A stretch of 64,000 nt of DNA from Xiphydria camelus (lineage: Eukaryota; Arthropoda; Insecta; Hymenoptera; Xiphydriidae), in assembly GCA_963678675.1 (NCBI GenBank), contig OY783194.1, positions 24,220,278 to 24,284,277 on the forward strand, read 5' to 3'. A program made the translations under genes and the position numbers. Below the pieces are notes generated by a model. The model saw only the letters and a program-made list of their open reading frames with translations, searched no databases and was not told where the DNA came from. Positions 24,413-35,127 of this stretch are shown here, one piece after another (the stretch's first letter is position 1; the number at the start of each line of letters is the position of its first letter).

Positions 24413-24836
24413 TACGAGGGCAGAGTGAAAAGTTCGATACTTTTCTAGTAGATGGTGGTGCGATCGCGAAGATGAATATACGCCCCCATTTGGCGAAAAA
24501 AAAATTCTGTTTCACCACAATAATGCACCTGCCCATTCGTCTGACGTTGCAACAGCGAAATTGGTTGATTTAAAGTTCGAATTGCTGCCGCATCCACCTT
24601 ATTCACCGGATTTGGCTAACTAGGGGAGACCGGGGAGGGTTGATACATGAAGTTGGCCCCTCGTTAACATGGAAAATAATGAAAACGAGGGGCCAACTTC
24701 CTGTATCAACCCTCCCCGGTCTCCCCTACTTCTTTCTCTTCCCAAACTTGAAAAAATTGCTGGATGCTACTTTACAGACTCTGGGGCGCACCACCATCTA
24801 CTGGAAAAGTATCGAACTTTTCACTCTGCCCTTGTA
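24413..24836 (+). mobile_element. Internally deleted mariner-family element with transposase remnant
   Basis: Inverted ends of about 50 bp (CGAGGGCAGAGTGAAAAGTT and its complement) are flanked by TA on both sides. Between them, in the frame opening near 24500, are the hallmark mariner residues FHHNNAPAH, then LPHPPYSPDLA, then YFFLFPNLKK. These are the region of the second and third catalytic acids of the DD34D transposase; the N-terminal half is gone and the protein is dead. An HP-MITE (24621-24728) splits the remnant between PDLA and the FLFPNLKK block. Confidence 0.85.
24621..24728 (-). repeat. HP-MITE 28, B-type, inside the mariner remnant
   Basis: Insertion at TA between the codons for PDLA and the FLFPNLKK block, with TA on both sides. 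Direct proof of transposition and of target choice. Confidence 0.95.
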
Positions 24837-24837
24837 T

Positions 24838-24935
24838 ATGGGATACCTTGAAGTTGACCTCTCATTACCGTTACGTACCACGATAATCAGGGGCCAACTT
24901 CAAGGGGTCCACATTATCCTCCTCTGTCTACCCAT
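24838..24935 (+). repeat. HP-MITE 29, degraded
   Basis: GAAGTTGACCTCTCATTACC and CAGGGGCCAACTTCA remain. Confidence 0.55.
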
Positions 24936-26324
24936 ACACCAAGTGCTTCAAGCTATACACCGAAGTAAGAAGGGTTATCTGATTGCAGGGGTGGCTTTGC
25001 GTTAATTCCGACAGCCACGAAGATTTTATGAAATAAGTTAGAATATCAGAGATTATCATAAACGTTCAATTGTTTCGGTGACATAATTCACATTGTCTGA
25101 AACGCCAAAGAGCGCACACTAAGTCACTATGATGTCATAATGTGCTCTAAATGTAACTACGATAATAGCAATTGAATCATTTGTCGCACGGTAATATCAT
25201 GGTTAATAATAAGACAAGGTACGCGAGATAAATAGGCGTGCACGCAGCATCTTTCGATTCTTCGTATTGTATCGATTATAATGCGCTCTAGATGAGGACA
25301 GGTATCATAGATAATAATAGTTAACCGATTTAGCATCTCAATGACGCACGTCTATGTATCTGCGTCGCCTAAGTTGAACGATAAACTTGTCGACTCAATA
25401 CGTAGTACAGGTTTACGTATCGAGAGGCTCGGTAGAGATTCGTGCCAAAAATATGGCGCGACTCGATCGACTATCTACATAACAAAATACAGTACAGCAT
25501 TCAGTTAAACGTCAAAATCTCAACCCGCATAACAGGAAAATAGTAGTTTTGTTCTTCCCTGTATCAATGCGTCGGTTAATGAACATTTATGTATACGTTT
25601 TCTCGAAATACAATGATTTACATCATTGCAACATTGTGGATGTCTCTCGGTGTGCAATTGTACGCGATTAAATTAACGCTTCAGAGAACAACGAAGCAAC
25701 AAGGTTACTCATTGTTGATATTCTATTCGTTCTGGGCTCATCTGCATAACGCTGACATAGTAGCTGCATTCTGCATTATGTAGGTATGTGTCCATGCATG
25801 ATTTTATTGAACGTGAAATTTAACATCACCGCAGAATTCTCAAGTACCTAATCTTTATTGTTATTGCTAAAACGTGACTGAATTCGATTTTCAATATCCA
25901 GTGTTATTTTGGGATTTTAGAATAATAACAATCAATGTCAGAGTTAAATTTACTTTCCACTGGTATGTTACGTCGACGTATGGAGAACACGTATCCGAAG
26001 GAATGCAGGCTTTAGCTATGTTGATGGCAGCTATTTAAATGTTGTAAATGGCATTAAGTAATATAGTTTTTTTTTTATAGTTGTCGAAACAATTTTTTTA
26101 GACCTAGTAACAGAAAATAGTTGTCAAAGCTATGAGAATTAGTTTCAAATCCAAATTCGAATACTTATCACCAATATAATTACTCCAAAAATGTTTAATT
26201 CTCTCAGTGCAGCGTGAGATTTTAGGAGAGTCGTATAAATAATTATTATTCCATTTAAACTGATTGTGAGTTATCGCTCTCGTTATAGCAGCAACGCAAT
26301 AATTACGAGAAATCGAAGCGAATT

Positions 26325-26412
26325 ACAATAGGAGATTGGCCCCTCGTTGCCATGAGAAATAATAGAAACGAGGGAGTAATTTCCTATTAAAACTTGCTCC
26401 GTTCTTTCTAAA
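26325..26412 (-). repeat. HP-MITE 30, degraded
   Basis: TTGGCCCCTCGTTGCCATGA core; right core replaced by GAGGGAGTAATTTC. Confidence 0.6.
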
Positions 26413-26426
26413 GTAGGTCATCAATA

Positions 26427-26547
26427 GTACATTACGTTACTAGGGAGGAAAGTGCCTGATTTTTACCGTGTGCGAGGTTTGCTGCCCGAGCGAAGCGAGG
26501 GCTGCACTCGCACGAGGTGAAAATCGGGTTCCTCCCGAGTAGCGTAC
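26427..26547. repeat. 121-bp palindromic hairpin
   Basis: GTAC, GGGAGGAA and GATTTTTACC at the left are mirrored by GGTGAAAATC, TTCCTCCC and GTAC at the right; an inner GTGCGAG/CTCGCAC adds to the stem. It abuts the element at 26548. Confidence 0.55.
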
Positions 26548-27104
26548 TATAGGGGGATTGGGTACTTCACAAACGTAGCTTTTATTTGTGTTACACATGT
26601 ACACCCGGGCTCACGGAATCTGTCGCTGGTGACTTTTTTTAAATGTTATTTTTAAACGTACTAACCAATGATTAATCAATCCTCGTGCTTTCATTAACGA
26701 GAGTAGACGTCACCGTAGCTAATGAGGGCATGAGAATTAATTGTTCACTGGTTAGTACGTTTAAAAATAAGGTTTAAAAAAAGTCACCAGCGACAGATTT
26801 CGTGAGCACGGGTGTACATATAGAGAATGTACATCCAAGTTTCGCCAAGAAATCCAGTTTGGTGGCGCTGCTTGTACTTACCTTTTGATAACGATTTTCC
26901 ACGGAAAGAATTTATTTGAATGCTTTGAAATCCACATTCTATTATAATTGAGGCCATATTGATTAAATCTCATAGGTAAAACACTTCAATTATTATCCGA
27001 AATAACGTGTAAACAGCGCTTATACCACGGGCATCTGCTTAATGCTTGATGCGTGCCACAGATGGCACTCTATCTGCTTTGTGCAGTTACCCAATCCCCC
27101 TATA
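26548..27104. mobile_element. 557-bp TIR element with a nested MITE
   Basis: The ends TATAGGGGGATTGGGTA and TACCCAATCCCCCTATA are exact inverted copies. It contains the 224-bp MITE at 26597-26820. Confidence 0.6.
26597..26820. repeat. 224-bp TIR MITE, copy 1
   Basis: The arms run from TGTACACCCGGGCTCACGG through GTCGCTGGTGACTTTTTTT and ACGTACTAACCA and are mirrored at the right end. Same family as 52380-52590. Confidence 0.7.
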
Positions 27105-27425
27105 TTTTTTTCCCGATTGCGGTGAAATAACGTAATTTCCGAGCGTGTCATGATTAAGTTTGACGGTTCCGTAAGTTTACGGCATCCGTAAGTTTGACGG
27201 TTCTCCGTCAAACAACGCCACTTTTCAACGCGAAAAAGTGGCGTTTCGAGTCGAGAATCTCATTTCTCCCTCTCATTACGTCCCTAGGGACGTAATGAGA
27301 CGGTGCTGCGCATGCGCGGTCGATTCCGCAAGCATCATATGTCATCGGGCAAAAATTGACCACTTTCGACTCTATTAACATGCGAGGAATGACGTTATTT
27401 CGACGCAGTCGGGAAGAAAAATTAT
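27103..27425. repeat. About 320-bp TIR element
   Basis: TTTTTTCCCGATTGCGG...GAAATAACGTAATTTCC at the left is mirrored by GGAATGACGTTATTTC...CAGTCGGGAAGAAAAA at the right. It directly follows the previous element. Confidence 0.55.
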
Positions 27426-27450
27426 TTTATCAATAAAGTTGATTATGTAT

Positions 27451-27528
27451 TAGGTATACAACTTTGCTTCCGCCGTTTTCCTATAGATGGCTTACGAGAA
27501 AAACGGCGGAAGCAAAATTGTACACCTG
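27451..27528. repeat. 80-bp hairpin MITE (TAGGTRTACAAC family), copy 2
   Basis: Almost identical to 11561-11642, including the loop; a few changes at the tips. Confidence 0.75.
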
Positions 27529-28279
27529 ATATCTGAAATCGTGTTTATAAAGCATTAAAAAATAATAATAAAAGTCCTCACTTCCGTAACAAATAACGAA
27601 AGTATTTACTACCAAGCCTTCCGGAAATTTGCTATTCCAATACTTTTCCTTTGCTCAACGTTGCTACACCTACGCTGCGGCCTTGAATTTCAAAGTAAAA
27701 TTTTACCAGTGCAGTCGAACGCCCCAACAGCCTGAAATATCGCTACCAGCGATGTAACGACAAAATTGAATCTGCAGTGAAAAGATATACATAAGATTTT
27801 TTCGAGAGTTGAATTTGGCGAAGATCGACCATAATAGCTTTGCGTCACTACGAAGTGATATCATCCTAGAGGACTGCCGTTTGCGTAATTTTAGACTTTC
27901 ATTCACTGCAGTCTCGCGCGAGTCATCAATACGCGCTTAAAATCGAGAGTGTCTGCGAGAACGCGTCGCGCGAGATGGTACGCACTCGTGTACGCATACA
28001 TTAGAATACAGATGATCGTGGAGAGGCGCCGTTTACGCCGCAGATACTACCGCAGCGGTTGCAACGAATACAAGGTTTACTACCTACTCAATTTACTTGT
28101 TGATACTTCCTACTTCGCGCGAAATATGGCGTTATTTCTATTTCTCGCCTTGCCGGCAGTAGGTTGAGGATGAATTGGCAAAAACTTATGACATTATCGC
28201 GCAATTACTGCAGCTTCCGTGTATGGACTGCTGCGACGGTAGTGTACAGTCGAACTGTAAACAATTTCTGTAGAACTCT

Positions 28280-28344
28280 TTCGATCCGTTTGATACGCAC
28301 TTCAAATAAGATGCGTAATACATTTCAATTGAATGCATAGCACA
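28280..28344 (+). repeat. Left member of an inverted duplication
   Basis: TGATACGCACTTCAAATAAG...ATAGCACATAG is the reverse complement, with few changes, of 29356-29412. Each copy is attached to an HP-MITE of the same rare sequence. Confidence 0.65.
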
Positions 28345-28452
28345 TAGAGGAGACCGAGGCCATGTGACGCAAGAAGTTGGCCCCTCGCTGCCATGCAAGA
28401 TAATGGAAACGAGGGGCCAACTTCATTCGTCAACTTGCTTCGGGCTCTCCTG
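28345..28452 (-). repeat. HP-MITE 31, B-type
   Basis: Tip AGAGGAGACCGAGGCCATGT; attached to the inverted duplication 28280-28344. Confidence 0.88.
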
Positions 28453-29261
28453 CATTTGGTATTTTTTGTTTTTATTGAAAGAGTATAGAAAGCAATTTTA
28501 AAAGAATTGTTTACATTGTGTGTCGAACAGTAGGAATTCGTAAACATTATTTGACGTGCATTGTAATATCAATAATATGTAATTTATCCTATATGTAACA
28601 CATATACGATAGATACTCGCAAAGAACGACGAACTCTTCACGCAAGCAAGACGAAGCTTCCTGGTAAAATTCCTAGTTCATGATGCGAGTGGCAAATAGT
28701 GATTAATAACTCCGCGATGACTCAAATATCTTCATAGACGCTTGCGAGACGATTCGGATCATCACGGCTAATTGATCTCTCCGAACTCCCTTTATAATTT
28801 CTTTGAATGAACGGGAGATTATTTATTCGCCTTGAAATAATTCAGATTTAAGTAGTCGACATTCTCTTGAATGACTAAACGTGAAACAACCAAAGTCGCG
28901 ATAAATTATTGTTTTTAATTTCTATTTCAAATTGGAAAGTCTTTCATAAAGGATTAAACCGTTAATTAACCCCTTCAGATCTGGTGTACACGAATATGTA
29001 CATTGGATTTCAGCTATTTTATTGAAAAATGTTACGCAAAAGTGTACAACTTTGTACCTACTGTTTGCACATAAATATAAAAAAAAATGTTAAATAAAGA
29101 TTGCAAAGATATGTTAAAATATAATAATACCCCTAAGACTGAAACATCATTAAAAAAATTTTTTACTTTGCGAAAAAAAAATCAGGTCTGAAGGAGTTAA
29201 ATACTGTTCGATTAATCGGTGTCTTATAAATTAACGAGTACAGTGAACGGATATATATATA

Positions 29262-29356
29262 GGTATACACATCACGAATGAAGTTGGTCCCTCGTTTCCA
29301 TTATTTTGTATGGCAGCGAGGGGTCAACTTCTTCCGTCACATGGCCTCGGTCTCCC
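29262..29356 (+). repeat. HP-MITE 32, B-type, left tip lost
   Basis: Right tip ACATGGCCTCGGTCTCCCCT mirrors the left tip of copy 31. Confidence 0.8.
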
Positions 29357-29412
29357 CTATGTGCTATACATTCAAATGAAATTTATTACGCATCTTATTT
29401 TAAGTGCGTATC
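29356..29412 (-). repeat. Right member of an inverted duplication
   Basis: Mirror of 28280-28344, about 1 kb away, following an HP-MITE. Confidence 0.65.
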
Positions 29413-30359
29413 ATATATACATATATACACTTGAATCTCCCTTAAATTCCACGTATGTCATTGGATACAGCGATATGGGTGGTGGTCCAGCTGAAGAGTG
29501 GGGGAAGCGCTGCCGGCGGGGAACTAAAACCATTTTTCCCGTTCGCTGTACCTTTCGCAATAAGCCCACAGCAGCGCGTATGTTACGAGAAGATTACCTA
29601 CGGCAAATTTTTGCATGCATAATCGGCAGTACCCACCCCTGGCCATGACTCACGAGGAATGCTCCAATATCAACATGGCGATGTATACCTATTTCTACAG
29701 TTTCCAGATCTGAAAATCCGCTGCAAGATTTCCATCGTGCAGCATGTTTGGAGTTAGCCTCTTACCCACTTCACGAACGCACTCACGCTATTTCGGGGAA
29801 GTGGGTCAAGGAGATCCGGATCATAATGAAATCCTCGGCGTTTGCCGGTAGATGGATCGACAATTAAATATCCGGTTGCTCTTAAACAGCTTCCTAAAAT
29901 CTGTAGACTATTCATGTATAGGCTATAAGTACCTATGTGTATACATGCGAACGTAAAAAATGTCTTTTAATGAGATCTGTTATACATAGATCGTGCGTGA
30001 CACACACGTTGCAACGAGCGTCGATATTTGCAAATAGACGCTAGGTGACGCCATAGAGCAGAATGGTCCACTGCTTGAAATATGAAACATATTTTATCGC
30101 CATGGGTGACCAATATTTGCCGTTTCTCGGAAAGGATGGCAATTGTCAAATAATATAATTCGTCGAGCTAGTGTCATCCGGTTGAGTAATTTTTAATGAT
30201 CTTTTTCTTGTTTTTCACATGATCCTCCTACTTTTCAAGAAGCAATTATTATTTTTTACTCGGAAGAGATATTAGGGTAACGACGAGTAGTATTTAGAAT
30301 AACCGGAATTTTTTAATGAGAAACAGAAATTATAGTGGAGAAATTTGAATAATTCGAAA

Positions 30360-30458
30360 ACCGGTGACGGTGCAAGTTGACAGCGACATATGGACCCTCG
30401 TTCTTATTGCTTTCCACCACAACGAAGAGTCAACTTTTCGTCGCAACGTTCCCCCCTA
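30360..30458 (+). repeat. HP-MITE 33, degraded
   Basis: GGACCCTCGTTCTTATTGCT and GAAGAGTCAACTTTTCGTC remain. Confidence 0.55.
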
Positions 30459-30517
30459 ACGTTCAATCGGAAATTGAAGTTGCAAATTTTTTTCTAACAA
30501 TACAATACTAAAATACA

Positions 30518-30625
30518 TAAGGTAAAACGGGGTGATTTTGCGAATGAAGTTGGCCCCTCGTTTCCATTACTTTCCATAAAAACGAGGGGCCAACTTCATT
30601 CACTAACTCACCCCGTTTTAACCTA
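30518..30625 (+). repeat. HP-MITE 34, A-type, full length
   Basis: TAAGGTAAAACGGGGTGA tip, right end TTTTAACCTA. Confidence 0.9.
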
Positions 30626-31132
30626 AACTTTATTTTTACATCTTTTCTTTTGGAGAATGTATTATTAGTTATTTCGGGAAAATTGCAAAATAAAATTCGA
30701 TGAATTAATTAATATAATGCAAGCATTAGAAAACTTGATAATATTGAAGACAAATGTCCAATGATTTTGCTCGCTAAAATCGCAGTCGAACATTTAATTA
30801 GCAAGGACAACAGTCACTTGAAATTTTTGAAGATTACTCGAGTTCACTCGTAATGTCCTAAAGAGAGTTCAAGTTGTATCACCCGGTTAATGTATATAAC
30901 GCATTAACCTCCTATAATTGTGAGGTTACACATGCAGGGAGAGATAGACGGCGTGCGGAGAATCCTAAGTGCTCGAATACGGACCGTGTGTGTATCACGA
31001 GATCAAACGAGGTCTATATCCGAGCATATGGCTCTCTCGACGCGCGCTAGAGGTTCAAATAAATCCCATAATCTAGCAGTATCGATTGCTCTTCGTGTTA
31101 TAAATATAGTTCAAGTGCATTTTCCTTCAAGT

Positions 31133-31238
31133 AAGAGAGATCGGGGCAAGTTTACGAATGAAGTTGGCCCCTCATTTCCATTACTTTACACGGCAGCGAG
31201 GGGCCAAATTTCTGCGTCAATTGATTTCAGTATCCTTT
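31133..31238 (+). repeat. HP-MITE 35, B-type, worn right tip
   Basis: AGAGAGATCGGGGCAAGTTT tip; good core. Confidence 0.8.
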
Positions 31239-31818
31239 AAGAATTTAAGACGTTTATTATTATTCGCTGATTATTTACATTGTAAACGACGCAATGGCAT
31301 GCATAAATCTTTTCTCTCGTTTTATCCTGATATGGAAATCATTCACTTTTTTCCATTAGAGCGGGCTTTAAAATAGTTATGCGTTATCGTCGCACGTGTG
31401 AACTAAACAACGGGACATTCAAATACAAATTTTCAGTTCTTCATGTTTAAAACTCCATAAAAATGATTTTACGACTCTTTTCGAGTTCAGCGCTTTTATG
31501 TCGCGCTAAATTTGCACGTACTTAACATAGGGTAATCGCAACTTTTCTTCTCAGAAACAACGATTTATAAGTACCTATTTATAAACTTTAGAACGAATAT
31601 CTGAATTTTTGTAAAGACATTTTCATCCATTTATATTCAACAATATCGTCACTTACTTTATCAATTACTGAAACGATTGAAATTCTTGATGCAGTTATCA
31701 AATAAAAAACATTCAAAGGAGTCATTCGTGCACAAAATTCGCCCTAACATACTTTCATCGATAACGAAGTGGAATAACTAAATACCGTGAACGACAAATT
31801 CTCCTATAAGACACCTAC

Positions 31819-31954
31819 CGGAAGTGGACGTTCTCGGCGGTCGTGGTAGACACTCCGGTTTCGTGCAAGTTGGTCCCAACGAGATTCCGCCACCCTCGTT
31901 CGGTCTGAAGACCGCCCTGAACCTCGAACACAGCGAGCAACAATTTCCAAACAT
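31819..31954 (-). CDS. Candidate Cys-rich first coding exon, possibly alternative N-terminus of the transglutaminase
   Basis: The ATG at 31954 opens 45 codons beginning MFGNCCSLCS. They contain six cysteines and end at a strong donor (CCG followed by GTAGGT) in phase 1. That is the same phase as the proximal transglutaminase exon 22130-22055, so joining it to the exon at 21154 keeps frame and would give 746 aa instead of 726. Several animal transglutaminases carry a short Cys-rich or acylated N-terminus for membrane attachment, and Drosophila Tg has N-terminal isoforms; this is the reason for the proposal. Upstream lies a CpG-rich, promoter-like tract at about 32230-32540. Seen: start, donor, phase and composition. 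Inferred: membership of the transglutaminase gene, 9.7 kb away. It could equally be the first exon of an unrelated gene. Confidence 0.4.
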
Positions 31955-31999
31955 GACTTCCTCTTTTGACACTCTTTAAAACACTAATCAAGGTTTCCA

Positions 32000-32560
32000 A
32001 ACAATATCACTTTTCCCGTAAAAACGATCCTCTTCCTTTCTACTTTTTTCTCTTTATCGCACTCCACCACCATGAAGTATATTCTCTTCCTTCTTTTTAA
32101 ACGCAGCTGCACGTGCAATTCAAGCAACTTACGATGGCCACTTATTATTAATGTTTACTTTATTCGATATTCAATAGTTTCCGAAACTGCCTAACATAGA
32201 CTATTATCTCATATCATTACGCGTCGCGTTAATCGTTTATATACTATATCTGCCGCTTGACCGTGAAGATTGGTCGCACAGCAAAACGTATCTCCCGCGT
32301 TGCGAATCCACGAGGCGAGCGAGCCAACGTGTGACGGGTCGCCGCCGGTAGAAGAGAGACTGTCAGAGAGAAGCGCGGTTCGTCATTGGTATTTCTCTAT
32401 TCGATCGGTTCTCCCGCCTTGCTAAGCTCTCGAGAGCTGCAGTCGCATCGTTACCGAGGCCGGCATCTGTCCTATAGAATATAGGCGACGCACGTGGGAA
32501 TGTTCGCCACTGCGTAGACACGGCCTATGGCGATATTTCGGTGAGTAGAGATAGTACCTG
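32000..32560. promoter_or_regulatory. CpG-rich, promoter-like tract
   Basis: The CpG-dense part is about 32230-32540. It ends with a donor-like TTTCG then GTGAGTAG on the plus strand, so it may drive a plus-strand transcript, or the minus-strand candidate exon at 31954. Confidence 0.3.
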
Positions 32561-32777
32561 AGTGTAAACATGAAGTATCTATCAGTGCTACAGTCAGACT
32601 TACGTAAGACATTTCGGAATGTCCTGCGATTATCTCATCGGACGAAGATACATTGTTTTCGTAAGATAAGAACTCGCAATCGGAGCCTATATTTATTATT
32701 ATATGTGTGTCATCTGATTTACTATGAAATGAAACGATATTGTTATTTTATGGAATTGGATGGAGAGGCAGGATCAT

Positions 32778-32885
32778 TAGGGTAAAACGAGGTGATTTGG
32801 CGAATGAAGTTGGCCCCTCATTTCCATTACTTTCCATAGAAACGAGGGGCCAACTTCATTCGCCAACTCACCCCGTTTTACCCTA
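32778..32885 (+). repeat. HP-MITE 36, A-type, full length
   Basis: Last copy before a 16-kb stretch with none. Confidence 0.92.
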
Positions 32886-32897
32886 TAACTCAGCAGC

Positions 32898-33245
32898 CCC
32901 CGATAAGAGCCCCGGAACACCTTCCGAAAGGGTAGTTTACTCTTGTAAATTTGTTTTTTTTTTCGAATAATTCACGAATCAATTTTTAAACGGCTCACCC
33001 GATTGTCGCGCAACTTAAAAATTATTGTTATCTATACTAGAATAATCTCCAGTAGCGATAATAGCCCTAAACACCATCCGGGAGGGTAGTTTATTCTTAT
33101 AAATTTGGAATTTTTCGAATAGTTCACGAATAATTTCCAAACGGCTTACCCGATTTTCACAAAACTGTAGAACTAATCTATGCTAGAACAATCTTGGATA
33201 GCGATAAGAGTCCCAGAACACGTTTCGAAAGGGTGGTTTACTCTT
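32898..33245 (+). repeat. Tandem array, two full and one partial unit of about 150-160 bp
   Basis: Units start at about 32898, 33062 and 33203. They share GATAAGAGCCCCGGAACACC-like starts, GGGTAGTTTACTCTT, TTCGAATAATTCACGAAT and ACGGCTCACCCGATT in order. Confidence 0.65.
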
Positions 33246-33314
33246 TACAGTGACGATAATTTTATCGCTATTTTCTGCCATACCATTAGACTTACGACTG
33301 TCCCCTTCTGAATA

Positions 33315-33515
33315 CTTTTTTGGAATACCTAGAACAGTCTGGAACAACCAGAAAAGGTTCAATTTTCGAAAAGTGGGAGGCTGGTCAAATGTTTTCTTTT
33401 TTGATTTCTGGCTAAACGACTGGACTTACGGCTTTGCCGGTCTAGAACAATCAGGGACAATGAAAAAAAGTTCGATTTTCGAAAAGTGGGGAGCTGCCTT
33501 CCAATCTCGTTTTTT
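33315..33515 (+). repeat. Direct duplication of about 110 bp
   Basis: CTAGAACAGTCTGGAACAAC...TTCGATTTTCGAAAAGTGGG occurs twice in the same orientation with moderate divergence. Confidence 0.55.
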
Positions 33516-33549
33516 TTTGACTTTTTTGACCTAACTGTTGGTTTTTTCG

Positions 33550-35127
33550 AAATGTCGCTTTGGAACATTGCGGTACAAAATGGTTTGGTTTACCCCATTT
33601 TCCCCTGCATACAGGCTTCCGACTGAGAGTCATATCAGCAATTTGCCTTTCTGCTTTTACCCGTCGAGATATTTCTTAAGTACTGAAGTGTTTGGCCGAA
33701 GAATCTTGCCAAAAGTATCACGATAAACGGTTGTAAAAGGAGGGAAACAAATCACTGATAATAATAGCTTCGTAAGGTGATGATGGACGTTTATAGATCG
33801 CGAGCCTCGAAGCGTGCGCGCGTTAATCGGTAGCACTTGCGCAGCGTATAGCCCAGCGGTAGGGGCTCCACAGAATATTTCATTACGAGTCGAACAAGTG
33901 CATTCTGACGCGTTCTTCTAAATTTAACGTTGACGTTACACGAAACGGCGCCACATGGGTCTCGCTCTTGAACTTCCGGGAAAACAGAAAGAGGAAGGGC
34001 GACCTCGTTTTGGATGGAATCAAATCTCCTTCCCCGAACCGATCACCGTCGCGTCTAATTCGCTGGAATCGGGACGAGATTCGGCGTAGTTCGAAGTCTG
34101 CGAGATCTGATTCTTTGCACGACATGTGCCTGGTATTTTCCAACGTTTCTTTGACTCGTTGAAGATTATACTAAACTCGTTCAAGCCCAGATCAATAATC
34201 TTCCGGAGATTGATTTTATTATATCTGCGACTCTTCTTTCTCGTGAGAAATGGGCTCGTCCCACAATTTTTTTTATTTCATATTTAAAAAGTACACGACG
34301 AATTAGTAATGAAAACATTTTTTTGCGAATTTTTATCACACTCCTTCACCTGCAAAAAAAACGGGAAACTCGGACGTCAATTTGAACTTCTATATTTGCC
34401 GCGGCGGAAGTGACGTACACATTGCTAGACCAATAAGAGCAACGCTTTAACCTCTAGGTTGGTAACTGCAAGCTCTGTATACTTTGCATTTTGAGGTTAT
34501 GTTTTGAATTTCGGTCGTGTTGTCGTTTACTCTGTTCTCTGGTTTTTGGTAGTACTTATTTCTAGGAAGTATGAATTTTCCGCGAAAAAAAAAGGAAAAA
34601 GAGAGATTTGAACCCGGAGCGCCGAGTTGGTAGGCGGACGAGCAGAGTGACAGTTCACGAAGTTGGCAACAATGGCAACCGTAGAGCTTCCGGTTGGAGA
34701 ATGCGCATGCTCTATACCAGCAATGACTACGTCATCAAAGCGCGGCAATAGCGGAAGATTTGAAACATGGGCACATTTCAAAGCTTTTTTATTAAATACT
34801 AGAGGGGATTAAAAAATGAACTGTTTTCACGAAACGAGTTCTTGTAGTATCTGCAACACCGTACATATTTTTAATTCACCATTTTTAACTACGCAGGACG
34901 AGCCTATTCTCATCTTTCATCAGCATAAGCGAAAAATATGAGTTACGCGTAGATTTCCTTAGAACTATTATATGAACAATTGTATATTATCACAAGAGAT
35001 CCGAGCTTGCAGGGGATAATATAGCAGGAACATGATAGAATTTCTCTATCTCATTATTAACATCGGGATGTTGAAATTTATTTCAGTTCCAAAATATTCT
35101 AAATAATACATGGCACTCCTTGTTATA
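33550..35127. other. Intergenic, mostly unexplained
   Basis: Possible degenerate TIR element at about 34243-34915 (GGGCTCGTCC and GGACGAGCC ends) with a tRNA box-B-like GGTTCAAATC on the minus strand near 34610. No gene recognised. Confidence 0.3.

Larger units (their letters stand above)
22600..31800. other. Repeat-rich stretch, possibly a long 5' intron of the transglutaminase
   Basis: Contains the mariner fossil, the chain of TIR elements at 26.4-27.5 kb, an inverted duplication and ten HP-MITEs. No convincing exon apart from the candidate at 31819-31954. Small ATTT- and GCAATATT-rich repeats lie at 23.0-23.9 kb. Confidence 0.5.

Noticed and set aside
25589..25783. 65-codon hydrophobic ORF
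   Set aside because: No family resemblance, no splice sites, AT-rich; treated as chance.
27703..27906. Minus-strand ORF resembling a PIF/Harbinger transposase
   Set aside because: Similarity to the family is only impressionistic, with apparent frameshifts; no catalytic motif seen.
29967..30149. 60-codon minus-strand ORF
   Set aside because: No recognisable features and no neighbouring exon.
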